Assembly (NCBI GenBank): GCA_023418475.1
Contig: JAEZZO010000033.1
Span: forward strand, 190,688 to 254,687
Length of the DNA: 64,000 bases
Reading direction: 5' to 3'
Source: Bacillota bacterium
GTDB taxonomy: Bacteria > Bacillota > Clostridia > Lachnospirales > Lachnospiraceae
Position numbers and translations under genes: made by a program
Notes under the pieces: model-generated
What the model was told of the DNA's origin: nothing
Seen by the model: the letters and a program-made list of their open reading frames with translations, nothing else
Databases searched by the model: none
Part shown: positions 8,304 to 17,138 of the stretch, one piece after another
Position numbering within the stretch: the stretch's first letter is position 1
How the letters are laid out: each line of letters starts with the position of its first letter

Positions 8304-9623
8304 ATGGATTTATTTGATTATATGAGAAACAGTTCGATGAAGAAGGAATCGCCATTGGCTTCCAGACTGCGTCCTACCTCACTGGAGGAGGTAGTAGGTC
8401 AAAGTCATATCATTGGTAAGGATAAACTGCTCTATCGTGCGATTAAAGCAGATAAAATCAGCTCGATTATATTTTACGGACCGCCCGGAACCGGTAAAAC
8501 AACCCTGGCTAAGGTGATAGCAAATACGACCAGTTCAAATTTTATGCAGGTTAATGCTACTTCTGCCGGGAAAAAGGATCTGGAGGAGGTAACCGGGCAG
8601 GCCAAAAGTAATCTTGGAATGTATGGAAAAAGGTCGATCTTATTTATAGATGAAATTCACCGCTTTAATAAAGGACAGCAGGATTATCTTCTTCCTTTTG
8701 TCGAGGACGGAACAGTGATTCTTATTGGGGCGACTACGGAAAATCCCTATTTTGAAGTGAATTCAGCTTTAATATCCCGTTCTATCGTTTTTGAACTGAA
8801 GCCTCTGGAGAAGGAAGATATCAAAACACTCTTAAAAAGGGCGGTGAATGATACAGAAAAGGGCCTTGGTGCATATCATGCAGTGATAGAAGAGGAAGCA
8901 CTTGAATTTTTAGCAGATCTCTCGAACGGTGATGCAAGGTCGGCACTGAATGCTGTTGAAATTGGAGTTTTAACAACAGAACGGTCAGAGGATGGGATAA
9001 TTCATATTACACTCCCCGTAGCCGCAGAATGTATTCAGAAACGGGTACTAAAATATGATAAAAGCGGAGATAACCATTATGATACTATTTCTGCATTTAT
9101 TAAGAGCATGAGAGGCTCTGATCCGGATGCTGCTATCTATTATCTTGCCAGAATGCTGTATGCAGGAGAAGAGGTTGCCTTTATTGCCAGAAGAATCATG
9201 ATTTGTGCAGCAGAGGATGTGTCGAATGCTGATCCGAATGCACTTGTGGTTGCAACCAATGCAGCACTTGCGGTAGAGAGGCTTGGTATGCCAGAAGCCA
9301 GAATAGTCTTAGCGCAGGCAGCAGCCTATGTGGCATGTGCGCCTAAAAGTAATTCAGCAATCTGTGCTATTGACGAAGCGATGGATTTGGTGGCGAAGGA
9401 GAAAACAGCGACCATACCCGCCTATCTGCAGGACGCCCATTATAAAGGAGCAGCTAAGCTGGGGCATGGATTAGGCTATCAATATGCACATGATTTTAAG
9501 AACCATTATGTGAAGCAACAGTATTTACCGGATGAAATTAAGGGCCGAATCTTCTATGTTCCATCGGATAACGGATATGAAAAACAGATACAGGAATATT
9601 TCAAAAGAATAAAAGGAGAATAG
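8304..9623 (+). CDS. rarA: Replication-associated recombination protein RarA (MgsA)
   Basis: 439-aa AAA+ ATPase of the clamp-loader family that acts at stalled replication forks. Walker A is GPPGTGKTT (59-67), Walker B LFIDEIHRF (113-121), sensor GATTENPYFEVNSALISR, and the family C-terminal oligomerisation region includes CAPKSNSA and GYQYAHDF. The ATG at 8304 fits best with AAAGGGG at 8284-8290; an ATG at 8292 is only one base from that site. It is monocistronic and convergent with the next small membrane-protein gene. Confidence 0.95.
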   Translation: MDLFDYMRNSSMKKESPLASRLRPTSLEEVVGQSHIIGKDKLLYRAIKADKISSIIFYGPPGTGKTTLAKVIANTTSSNFMQVNATSAGKKDLEEVTGQAKSNLGMYGKRSILFIDEIHRFNKGQQDYLLPFVEDGTVILIGATTENPYFEVNSALISRSIVFELKPLEKEDIKTLLKRAVNDTEKGLGAYHAVIEEEALEFLADLSNGDARSALNAVEIGVLTTERSEDGIIHITLPVAAECIQKRVLKYDKSGDNHYDTISAFIKSMRGSDPDAAIYYLARMLYAGEEVAFIARRIMICAAEDVSNADPNALVVATNAALAVERLGMPEARIVLAQAAAYVACAPKSNSAICAIDEAMDLVAKEKTATIPAYLQDAHYKGAAKLGHGLGYQYAHDFKNHYVKQQYLPDEIKGRIFYVPSDNGYEKQIQEYFKRIKGE

Positions 9624-9633
9624 AGCACACCGT

Positions 9634-9894
9634 TTATTTTCTTGCAGCTGCGTCTTTCTTATCCTGGTATTTTTTTTCTTCCGGGATCAATGGATCATTT
9701 TTTCTATGAACCAGTCTGTAAATCAATAGATAGGCATAGAGCATGATCGGAACCACCATAGTTGAGAAAATACTTGCCATGAATAATTCCCTGGTATATC
9801 TCGTAACAAAGAATGCGGAAATGAGTGTAACCAGATAGAGAGATAGTATAAAAATAATGACAATTATGGAGGCAATGCGCTTTATTTTATTCAT
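9634..9894 (-). CDS. Small two-helix membrane protein, 86 aa
   Basis: Two hydrophobic helices (about residues 8-30 and 40-60), then a basic/polar C-terminal tail (YRLVHRKNDPLIPEEKKYQD...). An AAAGGATC ribosome-binding site precedes the ATG on the minus strand. I do not recognise the family. It ends 10 bases from the rarA stop and is transcribed towards it. Confidence 0.65.
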   Translation of the reverse strand: MNKIKRIASIIVIIFILSLYLVTLISAFFVTRYTRELFMASIFSTMVVPIMLYAYLLIYRLVHRKNDPLIPEEKKYQDKKDAAARK

Positions 9895-10364
9895 CTGATA
9901 GATCCTTTCTCTTTTCGGGAAAAACTAGATTTGTTATTTGATGTTACTGGCTGCTTCCATTATAAAGAATACATGCTGAAATTGCAAGAAATGAGTCATC
10001 AATCTAAGGTAAATTTGTAAAAAGTGTTGCAGTTCGCTGCATATCTAAATTCTGTTGCCAAACATCCCACAAGTACTTCCAAAGCGGAGCCGCTCCCGCT
10101 TAATTGCATTACGTGGCGGTACATAACACTCTAAAAAACAGAGCTTATGAACCGACGAATGCAAATACACCTTTTTGGAAGTACTAGAAGATTACGCTCG
10201 GAACTAGATTTGCAATGAACTGTAACTAATCCGTATTTACAGTAAAAAAGGTTAGAAATAGCCCCCGGTCAAATTTCCGTGATATGCATTCTAAACTACT
10301 TTTTAGTGGTTATCACAGGGTGCACAGCACAGAAATCATCAGGAGGCTGATTTGTTTAGATTAA
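9895..10364. other. 470-bp intergenic region with a large palindromic element
   Basis: No coding frame is supported. The central part (10072-10185) is the nested palindrome listed separately. The rest is unremarkable, apart from GAACTGTAAC at 10217, a decamer that also occurs in the intergenic regions at about 16356 and 31368. Confidence 0.5.
10072..10185. repeat. 114-bp nested palindromic element
   Basis: Outer arms AGTACTTCCAAA (10072-10083) and TTTGGAAGTACT (10174-10185) match perfectly. Inside, paired blocks follow in register: TTGCATT 10104-10110 with 10158-10164, CGT 10112-10114 with 10155-10157, CGGT 10117-10120 with 10151-10154, CATAA 10122-10126 with 10145-10149, and CTCT 10129-10132 with 10140-10143, closed by loop AAAAAAC. 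A small GC hairpin (AGCG-GAGC-CGCT, about 10083-10094) lies on the left arm. The fold is hand-derived; it could be a structured RNA or a folded single-stranded DNA element. Confidence 0.6.
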
Positions 10365-11651
10365 TTATTCAGTCGCCTGAAGCGCCTGTTTAATAACATT
10401 TTCCATAATATCTCTCGTCATCATGCCAGGAACATAACCCAGTACATTACCCTGTTTATCTATGATAAAGGTGGTTGGAAAGGCTGATATACCATAACTA
10501 CTAAATAATTCTCCCGTTTCGTCAAATACTGTTGGGAAGGTATACTTATGCTCCTCCAGGAAGGATAAGATGTTTTCCTTTTTCTCATCCTGATTATTCG
10601 GATAAGTATCACTTTTTGGATTGGTAACACCGATGAAAACTACATCATCCTGGTTAGAATTATATTCCTGATATAAATCTTCGATATCGGGAAGCTCCTT
10701 CTTGCAGGGAGGGCACCAGGTTGCCCAGAAGTTTAAGAATACAACTTTACCCTTATAATCGGATAGAGTATGTTCCTCGCCATATTGATCTGTCAGGGTA
10801 AAATCGATAGCAGGAACTGTTTTGGAGGTCTTGCCGGAGGAAGTATTATCTTCTTTCGTATCAGCGGAAGCAGTCGGAGAGACCTTGTTGGTATCTTCTT
10901 CAGAAGAGATATTCTGATTTGTCTTAGTATTAAGATAGCCTGAAATACCATTCATAAAGCCGGTAAAAGTCATAAAACCAATTAGAATTAGTATCACACC
11001 GCCTGCTTTAATTGTTATTCGCAGCAGTTTTTGTTTCTTTTTTAAGAATGACAGTATTTGTGCGGTAAATAAACCAAGCAGTAAAAAGGGAATGATAAAT
11101 CCAGCTGCATAAAGAAGCACCAACAGATTACCGGTAAGTGCTGTCTTTGCTCCCGAAGCCATAATGAGTACGGAGGACAGTGCGGGACCGATACATGGAG
11201 TCCAGGCAAAACTAAAGGTAAATCCCAGCAAAAAGGCAAGTATCGGATTCATTTTCCTGTCAGCAAGCTTTAGATGTATCTTTCTCTCTTTCTGTAAAAA
11301 TGAAAAATCCAGGATACCAAGTTGAAATAAACCCAATAAAATAATCAGTATACCCCCGATACGTGTAAATAATATTTTGTTACCGGAGAAAAATCTGCCA
11401 AGTGAGGTGAAGGACATACCAAGCAAAAAGAAGGCGGCAGAGATACCAAGTACAAAGAATACAGTGTGAAGAAATACTTTCTTTCTGTCATAGAGAATGC
11501 TGCCATCCTCTGCAAAGCGTTTCGTATTGCCGGCCAGATAGCTCATATAAACCGGTAAAAGCGGTATTACACAGGGGGAAAAGAAGGATAAGATACCCTC
11601 CAGAAATACCAGTGCAAAACTAATATGATTTGTTGACAGGACACCATCCAT
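10365..11651 (-). CDS. CcdA-type membrane protein fused to TlpA/ResA thioredoxin
   Basis: 428-aa fusion for moving reducing power across the membrane. Residues about 10-235 form a CcdA/DsbD-gamma-like domain with six or so helices and the conserved cysteines FFSPCVIP (C27) and WTPCIGPA (C153). After a Ser/Thr/Glu linker, the extracytoplasmic thioredoxin-like domain has WATWCPPC (C313, C316) and the cis-proline AFPTTF. The ATG at 11651 is chosen because CGAGGG lies 6 bases upstream; the longer frame has no such site. The next upstream gene on the same strand is a membrane ferredoxin, so the pair may deliver electrons to extracellular disulfides or peroxides (inference). Confidence 0.92.
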   Translation of the reverse strand: MDGVLSTNHISFALVFLEGILSFFSPCVIPLLPVYMSYLAGNTKRFAEDGSILYDRKKVFLHTVFFVLGISAAFFLLGMSFTSLGRFFSGNKILFTRIGGILIILLGLFQLGILDFSFLQKERKIHLKLADRKMNPILAFLLGFTFSFAWTPCIGPALSSVLIMASGAKTALTGNLLVLLYAAGFIIPFLLLGLFTAQILSFLKKKQKLLRITIKAGGVILILIGFMTFTGFMNGISGYLNTKTNQNISSEEDTNKVSPTASADTKEDNTSSGKTSKTVPAIDFTLTDQYGEEHTLSDYKGKVVFLNFWATWCPPCKKELPDIEDLYQEYNSNQDDVVFIGVTNPKSDTYPNNQDEKKENILSFLEEHKYTFPTVFDETGELFSSYGISAFPTTFIIDKQGNVLGYVPGMMTRDIMENVIKQALQATE

Positions 11652-11751
11652 AGTTACCCTCGTTTCTGCGCTGCATTTTGTTGATACAGGAAAGTGGCTG
11701 CAGCGCGGCCACAATTCCTTCGCACGAAAATCTGGTTATCTTTCGCTGCAA

Positions 11752-12399
11752 TTAATTAGTATCATATCCGATTGCTTTTTTCGGGCATATATAAACACAT
11801 TTACCACATTGAATGCAATCCGGATGGCTTAATAAGTTTCCTTTGTAATCATAAGGCACTATTCCTAAAGGACATTTCTTTTCGCAGATTTTACAGGATA
11901 CACACGAGCTTGAAATCCTCAGCATGTCTCTGGATCGTCTGTGACTGGCAATGAACGAGGCAATTGTACCCATTGGACAAAAATGGCACCAGGTTCGGTG
12001 ATTATAAAAGAGTGACAGCAAAATACCGATAATAGTCGTTACTACTATGATACGATAAAATACCAGACCTATTCCATAGGCGTCTCCATAGTTCGATATA
12101 ATTCCGAAGGTAAACATACCCATTAATAAGAATATCATAATGATGCGGAATAATTTTGATTTCAGAAACCCTGGTACCTTATTCTTCTTGCTGAATTTAA
12201 TGACAATATTATCATAAAAACTTCCCCTTGGACAGAAGTTACCGCACCAAAATCTTCCCTTTCGGAAGGAAATCAGAATAGGTGCTGCCATACATACCAC
12301 AGCAGCCATTGCAAAACGCAGGTCGAATAAGCCTAAGCTTATAAAAGCAATGAGTAAAACATAAGAATATCTTTTCCATAAAGCTGTAAAATTTTTCAT
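11752..12399 (-). CDS. Membrane-bound 4Fe-4S protein (NapH-like)
   Basis: 215-aa membrane protein with about four helices and two NapH-type cysteine loops (CGNFCPRGSF and CHFCPMGTIASF), followed by two 4Fe-4S motifs: CVSCKICEKKCPLG and CIQCGKCVYICPKK. It lies 100 bases upstream of the CcdA-thioredoxin gene on the same strand, so the two are probably co-transcribed. By analogy with NapH/CcoG-type proteins it may pass electrons from cytoplasmic donors into the membrane. The electron donor is not visible in the window. Confidence 0.88.
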   Translation of the reverse strand: MKNFTALWKRYSYVLLIAFISLGLFDLRFAMAAVVCMAAPILISFRKGRFWCGNFCPRGSFYDNIVIKFSKKNKVPGFLKSKLFRIIMIFLLMGMFTFGIISNYGDAYGIGLVFYRIIVVTTIIGILLSLFYNHRTWCHFCPMGTIASFIASHRRSRDMLRISSSCVSCKICEKKCPLGIVPYDYKGNLLSHPDCIQCGKCVYICPKKAIGYDTN

Positions 12400-12760
12400 G
12401 TGACTCTCCAGTTAATTGTTTTTTTATTGCAATGTATATACAATCATATAGTATAGAGAATTTCCAATCATTATCAGTGATTTAATCACATAGGGATAGT
12501 TAATTGAACTTAATTGTGAACCTGAATAAATTGTAGAACAGGTAAATTATGTATAGGAAAATATCATTGATTGGGAAGATGAAGGAAAGAAACTTATTCT
12601 ATAATATAAGAATATGAAAAGATTTCTTAAAAACAATACAGCCCAGGCGAGCTCCGTATGATATATCCGGTAACGATATTTTATTGTTGTTTAATATCCG
12701 GATGTATAGAACGATTTTAACTGGGCTGTTCATTTATGTGTATATAATGATAATACTCTG
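12400..12760. other. Intergenic region between ferredoxin and glycosyltransferase genes
   Basis: AT-rich, no gene supported. It contains the terminator at 12638-12729 for the upstream minus-strand gene and presumably the promoter of the ferredoxin operon near its 12400 end. Confidence 0.5.
12638..12729 (-). terminator. Terminator downstream of the glycosyltransferase gene
   Basis: ACAGCCCAG (12638-12646) pairs with CTGGGCTGT (12721-12729). On the minus strand the second arm is followed by ATTGTTTTT (complement of 12628-12637), as expected for the end of the minus-strand gene. The ~74-base interior is unusually long and contains a direct repeat of TATCCGG. Confidence 0.55.
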
Positions 12761-13969
12761 TTACTTCATTGTCATGACTAATTCAGATGTTTTGGAGTAA
12801 TCTTTATGATCAGATTCTATCAGTTTATCCAGTACTTCGGCTCGAGAAGCCCAGGTGTGCAGGCTTTTTGCTTTTCGATAACCATTTTGAATAATTTCCC
12901 CGGAAACATCCGGATTACGCAGTAAACTATCTACAATACCGGGTAACTTCTCAATTTGGGATAAGGAGTAATAAACAATTTCTTTATTATCCACCAGATT
13001 TTTTCGCAACCAGGTACTGTCGTCACTTAAGCATAGGGAACCATTTAGCATGGAATTAAAAATTCTGTCATGCGCACCGTCCTTAAACCAGGGCATTACA
13101 TTGAGAGATATCTTTGCATCACCAATTGCTTCAAGACATCCCAGCGAATCCTGAGGACCGTAAATAATCAGATTTTCGGAATGCTTACATTCTAAATACT
13201 CCCAGCCCGAACCGTACACATGAACCTTAAAACCGTTGTCTGCCAGAGTTTTGATAACAAGGCCGCGGAAATGAAAACGGACATATAGGTCTATAAAAAT
13301 CATATTTTCCATACATAATTTCAAATCTTCATTACTTGGATTGTCCATTTCCCGTATCAGATGTATTTCAAAAACCTCATCCATTCCCAGATCGGGATGC
13401 GTAATTAAATCTTTAATGATACTACGGTAAAATGCAGTATATTCGTCATCAATACGTGTAATATATTTATCAAATTTACTTGGAGGAGTATAGTTTCCGG
13501 TAAATACAATATCCTTGCTGCGCTCCTTGTAAGGTTTATGAAATAGTCCTGTTCCGGCGAGAGGCAGAAATGGTCCCCGCTTAATTTCAGGAAAGTATCG
13601 TTTCATATAAAACTCATGTTCTCGATCAATTGATATATTTACATATTGGGGAGGTACTGCTTCCAGAAATTTATGATAATAGAAGGGATGGTCAAGAACG
13701 ATATTATAACAGGGAATATCTTCGATCTCCCAGAAAAAGCGGTTATTATTATAGAAGGGTCTCTCAAAATTAAGTCCATGAAAATTGAAAGTAATTACAA
13801 CTGTATTTCCATCTTCTATAAAATTACATAAGGAGGGGAAATCACGATCCTCTTCCTGCAGCTGGTACAGAAATATTTCATGCCCCATTTCCTGAAAAGA
13901 TTTTGCAAGCTGCAAAGTAAAGTATTCCGATGTTTCTATTCCACCAACAAACATAATAATTTTTGTCAT
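12761..13969 (-). CDS. CgeB-like glycosyltransferase
   Basis: 402-aa protein of the GT-B type related to CgeB/glycosyltransferase family 1. The N-terminus KIIMFVGGIETSEYFTLQLA is a Rossmann strand-loop-helix. The C-terminal half carries the donor-binding region HVYGSGWEY and the block GDAKISLNVMPWFKDGAHDR followed by IFNSMLNGSLCLSD, typical of the family. CgeB proteins are linked to spore surface maturation in Bacillus, and some relatives glycosylate flagella or surface proteins. It stands alone, so the acceptor is unknown. Confidence 0.8.
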   Translation of the reverse strand: MTKIIMFVGGIETSEYFTLQLAKSFQEMGHEIFLYQLQEEDRDFPSLCNFIEDGNTVVITFNFHGLNFERPFYNNNRFFWEIEDIPCYNIVLDHPFYYHKFLEAVPPQYVNISIDREHEFYMKRYFPEIKRGPFLPLAGTGLFHKPYKERSKDIVFTGNYTPPSKFDKYITRIDDEYTAFYRSIIKDLITHPDLGMDEVFEIHLIREMDNPSNEDLKLCMENMIFIDLYVRFHFRGLVIKTLADNGFKVHVYGSGWEYLECKHSENLIIYGPQDSLGCLEAIGDAKISLNVMPWFKDGAHDRIFNSMLNGSLCLSDDSTWLRKNLVDNKEIVYYSLSQIEKLPGIVDSLLRNPDVSGEIIQNGYRKAKSLHTWASRAEVLDKLIESDHKDYSKTSELVMTMK

Positions 13970-14344
13970 ATTCTTGTCCTCTATTCTTCATTACTGCGAC
14001 TGCTATTTAAGTAACTTAAGTATTATTAGAAATACTGGAATATAATGATATACCCGGTATATAAACTCGTCGGACATACTGAGCAAAACCGAAGATATAT
14101 GAACTACAAAATTATGAGACGCAATCATATATAAATTAATATTATTATTTTTCGGAATTTAAATCAATGTGAAATATAACCTATATTTTGTAATTTTTTG
14201 TGTTATGAACAGTAATCCGTTCGCAATTTGACAGGCAGTAGAATAAAACAATTCTTTGCATTTTGTAAAAGTATGAAGTAGAATGGAAGAAAATAATACA
14301 TATAGTTATTGATGTGAAAAATAAATATTCAGGTGAAAATTCTT
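13970..14344. other. Divergent intergenic region before the first LytTR operon
   Basis: AT-rich, no gene supported. TTGACA at about 14228 is a possible -35, but no matching -10 is evident at normal spacing. GAACAGTAATCCGTTC (about 14206) is a short inverted repeat just upstream, a possible regulator site. Confidence 0.35.
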
Positions 14345-15070
14345 ATGATAAAGATAGCAGTCTGTGATGACGAGGAAAGAGAGTTAACCAGAACAAAAGA
14401 GATCTGTAACGCCTATTCCTGCGGCCACCCTGGTTATGATTTGAAAATTGTACCCTTTATAACGGCTGAGGAATTTCTTCTCCATATTGAAAAACAGGAG
14501 AAATTCGATTTATTGCTGCTGGATATCTATATGCCTAATATTACAGGAATGCAATTAGCCCATATTGTAAGAGAAAAAGGGGATGAGTGTCAGATAATTT
14601 TTTTGACTACTTCCTTAAGTCATGCAATTGAAGCGTTTTCTTTGCATGCGGTACATTATCTCGTGAAGCCGTACACGCAAAAACAACTGCAGGATGCACT
14701 CGATAAAGCATTATCAAGGATAGAGAAAAATCATAAGGCATATACCATCTTAAAAACAACGGCCGGAATACAGAAAATCAATTATATGGATTTTGTATAC
14801 GCGGAAACGCAAAAGCATAATCAACTTATCCATATGACAGACGGTAAATGCCATACTGTACGCATCACCTCCGCCGGGTTATATGAGCTTCTTACATCGG
14901 ATAAACGTTTTTTTAAATGTGGCAGTACCTATCTCATAAATTTAGGAAAGATCGAAGAGCTTACAGCAAAGTACATACAATTTGAAAATGGGAAGCAGAT
15001 TCCCATGCAGCGCCGCCAATACCGGGAGTTAGTCAGCCTTTATACCAAATATTCATTGGAGGAAAGCTAA
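14345..15070 (+). CDS. LytTR-family response regulator (AgrA-like)
   Basis: 241-aa response regulator: receiver domain at residues 1-120 with acidic pocket CDDE (8-10), phospho-acceptor D60 in LLLLDIYMPN, and switch lysine in HYLVKPYT; LytTR DNA-binding domain at about 140-238. The ATG at 14345 is chosen because AGGTGA lies 8 bases upstream; a GTG at 14333 overlaps that site. The stop codon abuts the kinase ATG, so the two are translationally coupled. No AgrD-like peptide or AgrB gene is visible. Confidence 0.92.
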   Translation: MIKIAVCDDEERELTRTKEICNAYSCGHPGYDLKIVPFITAEEFLLHIEKQEKFDLLLLDIYMPNITGMQLAHIVREKGDECQIIFLTTSLSHAIEAFSLHAVHYLVKPYTQKQLQDALDKALSRIEKNHKAYTILKTTAGIQKINYMDFVYAETQKHNQLIHMTDGKCHTVRITSAGLYELLTSDKRFFKCGSTYLINLGKIEELTAKYIQFENGKQIPMQRRQYRELVSLYTKYSLEES

Positions 15071-16348
15071 ATGAATTATTCCGCCTTATTCATACCTGTC
15101 GTTACACTGATCACTGCACAGATTACCGTATTGGATTTGGCACGATTTCGATTTCATGCCAGGAAAATGCTACTTATCGTCATTCTTGAGTTTATTGTGC
15201 AGGTTGCACTAAACGCTGCTGTTCTACTCTTTCAAGGTCTGCAGTGTTATGGAAGATTGTACTTTATAACAATGGATATCCCGGCAATTCTTATATTCTA
15301 CTATAGCTCCAGACGAAGGGATTGCCGTGACTTATTTACGGTATTAATCACTATATTTATAAGCTTTGCCATTTCAATCCCGTCGATGGGAATACAGAAG
15401 TATTTAGGGTTTGGATACTGGTTATATAATTTGCTGCGAATCATTATTTATACAGGGGTCATCTTCTCGCTTCATTATTTTGTGAGAAAGAGATATTTAC
15501 AAATTCAAGAGGAAATTGAGAAAGGCTGGGGTGTTTTTTGTATCCTGCCGGTAATCGGTATACTTCTTCTATATTATGAATATCTGCAGTACAGTGAGAA
15601 TGGAGATTTTTTAAGAGTATTTGGAAGCTGCTCTATCATAGCAATCATTATGGTCATAGTTTTCTGTGTGTTTTATTATATTCTGAATGAGCTCCATGAA
15701 AAATATATTGTATTAGAACAAAGGCGTACTCTTATCATGCAAAATAAAGCACAGCGAGATCTCTTTGAGCAGCAGAGAGATGCGGCTGAGAAGACAAACC
15801 GGCGTTTTCATGATCTTCGGCATAATATGTTGATGCTGATGGAGCTATTAGAAGCCGGAGATACAAAAACCGCATTGACTTACCTGAAAGAACAGCAGGG
15901 CATGGGAGAAATAACGAAGGAAGAATACTGCAAACATCCGGCGGTCAACAGTATTTTATACTGTTGGGCTGCTAAAGCCAGAAGAGCAGACTGTAAGGTG
16001 GAAATACATACGGATGTACCGGAACAGCTAGGTATTGATCCAATGGAATTAGCGGCACTTTTTGCAAATGCATTTGAGAATGCATATGAGGGATGCCTGC
16101 GCCTTGCGGATCATAAATTGAAATTCATCAGAGTGGAGGCAAATTATAACGGAAGGCGTCTGGCAATCGGATTTACGAATTCATGTACGGAAGATATATG
16201 TTTTGAAGGAAAATATCCGGTTTCTTCAAAGAAAGATGGCGGAATAGGCACAAAAAGCATGGATTATACCGTAAAACGTTACCAGGGTTCCTCTTGCTTT
16301 GAGGCAAAGGATGGAGTGTTTTCAGCAAGATTTGTATTAAACGTTTGA
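15071..16348 (+). CDS. GHKL sensor histidine kinase (AgrC-like)
   Basis: 425-aa sensor with six or so N-terminal membrane helices (about 5-210), a coiled-coil dimerisation segment, and the AgrC-type H-box RRFHDLRHNML (H247/H251). The ATPase domain has an N-box (FANAFENAYEG) and G-box (GGIGTKSM). It partners the LytTR regulator immediately upstream (stop and start codons adjacent). The ligand is unknown, and no peptide precursor gene is seen nearby. Confidence 0.92.
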   Translation: MNYSALFIPVVTLITAQITVLDLARFRFHARKMLLIVILEFIVQVALNAAVLLFQGLQCYGRLYFITMDIPAILIFYYSSRRRDCRDLFTVLITIFISFAISIPSMGIQKYLGFGYWLYNLLRIIIYTGVIFSLHYFVRKRYLQIQEEIEKGWGVFCILPVIGILLLYYEYLQYSENGDFLRVFGSCSIIAIIMVIVFCVFYYILNELHEKYIVLEQRRTLIMQNKAQRDLFEQQRDAAEKTNRRFHDLRHNMLMLMELLEAGDTKTALTYLKEQQGMGEITKEEYCKHPAVNSILYCWAAKARRADCKVEIHTDVPEQLGIDPMELAALFANAFENAYEGCLRLADHKLKFIRVEANYNGRRLAIGFTNSCTEDICFEGKYPVSSKKDGGIGTKSMDYTVKRYQGSSCFEAKDGVFSARFVLNV

Positions 16349-16510
16349 ATGGCCACGAACTGTAACGATAAGTCTTTTGCTGCTGAAAATTCTATATAAT
16401 TCTCACTTTTCAAATAGGAGTATATCTGTTATATTAGTAGGAAAAGAAAGTAAAAACATGTATTTTCTGTATATATTACGATAATAATTTTAAATAATAT
16501 TAATATGCTT

Positions 16511-16600
16511 CGAATGTCAAAAGCCTAAAAATGATTTGCCAGATGAATATATAAGCACTCATATTCATCTGCATAACCTGGATCAGGTTTTTAACAATCG
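16511..16600 (+). repeat. MITE-like palindromic repeat, copy A
   Basis: 90-bp element with imperfect terminal inverted repeats (16511-16526 against 16585-16600) and a perfect core hairpin AGATGAATAT (16541-16550) / ATATTCATCT (16561-16570) with a 10-nt loop. It is about 90% identical to the reverse complement of copy B at 30137-30225. It ends about 16 bases before the AAAGG ribosome-binding site of the tautomerase gene. Confidence 0.75.
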
Positions 16601-16629
16601 AATCTTAATAATATGAAAGGATGAAAAAA

Positions 16630-16974
16630 ATGCCATACATTACTACAAAAACGACGGTTGCCATTAGCCCTGAAAAACAAGAGACAATTAAGAAGAGACT
16701 GGGAAAAGCCATTGAGTTAATTCCCGGAAAAAGTGAAAGCTGGTTGATGCTTTCCTTTGAGGATAGCAGTATCATGTATTTTAAAGGAAGTGATGCAAAA
16801 CCGCTTGCATTTGTTGAGGTAAAAATTTTCGGAAAGGCATCCGCTGACGCCTACAGGAAACTTACGAGTGCCATCACAGAAATTCTCAAAGAGGAGCTTG
16901 GTATTGCACCGGATTGCATCTATGTAAAATATGAGGAAGCGGCAAACTGGGGTTGGAACGGTAATAATTTTTAA
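16630..16974 (+). CDS. MIF-family tautomerase
   Basis: 114-aa protein of the macrophage-migration-inhibitory-factor/phenylpyruvate tautomerase family. The ATG at 16630 is chosen because it yields MPYITTK, leaving the family's catalytic N-terminal proline after Met removal; an in-frame ATG at 16621 would bury it. AAAGG lies 9 bases upstream. The segment SWLMLSFEDSSIMYFKGSDA matches the MIF fold. The substrate is unknown. The gene is bracketed by a repeat copy upstream and a degenerate relic downstream. Confidence 0.85.
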   Translation: MPYITTKTTVAISPEKQETIKKRLGKAIELIPGKSESWLMLSFEDSSIMYFKGSDAKPLAFVEVKIFGKASADAYRKLTSAITEILKEELGIAPDCIYVKYEEAANWGWNGNNF

Positions 16975-16988
16975 CTTCCAGGAACTGG

Positions 16989-17103
16989 ACTTTTGCCTAC
17001 GCTGATTACCAGATGAAGGAAATGAAGCGAGTCCCGGTCTGATTCATAGAAGCATAGATACACCCAGATTAATCCGGTAACTATATTTTTACCTTTGATG
17101 CTT
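16989..17103. repeat. Possible degenerate relic of the palindromic repeat, copy D
   Basis: The segment GATACACCCAGATTAATCCG (17058-17077) followed by GGTAACTATATTTTTACC resembles the right half of copies B and C. GCCTACGCTGATTACCAGATG to the left resembles one arm of copy A. Similarity is partial and judged by eye. Confidence 0.3.
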
Positions 17104-17138
17104 AAATCATAGTATTATCTTATGAAAGGATAGTAATA

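Noticed and set aside
10217..10226. Decamer GAACTGTAAC in three intergenic regions (10217, about 16356, about 31368) as a regulator site
   Set aside because: Flanking bases do not agree and position relative to genes varies; ten bases in AT-rich DNA may recur by chance.
16511..16600. Reading repeat copy A as a simple terminator after the GHKL kinase
   Set aside because: The same 90-bp sequence occurs elsewhere in inverse orientation and has no T-run; it behaves as an interspersed element.
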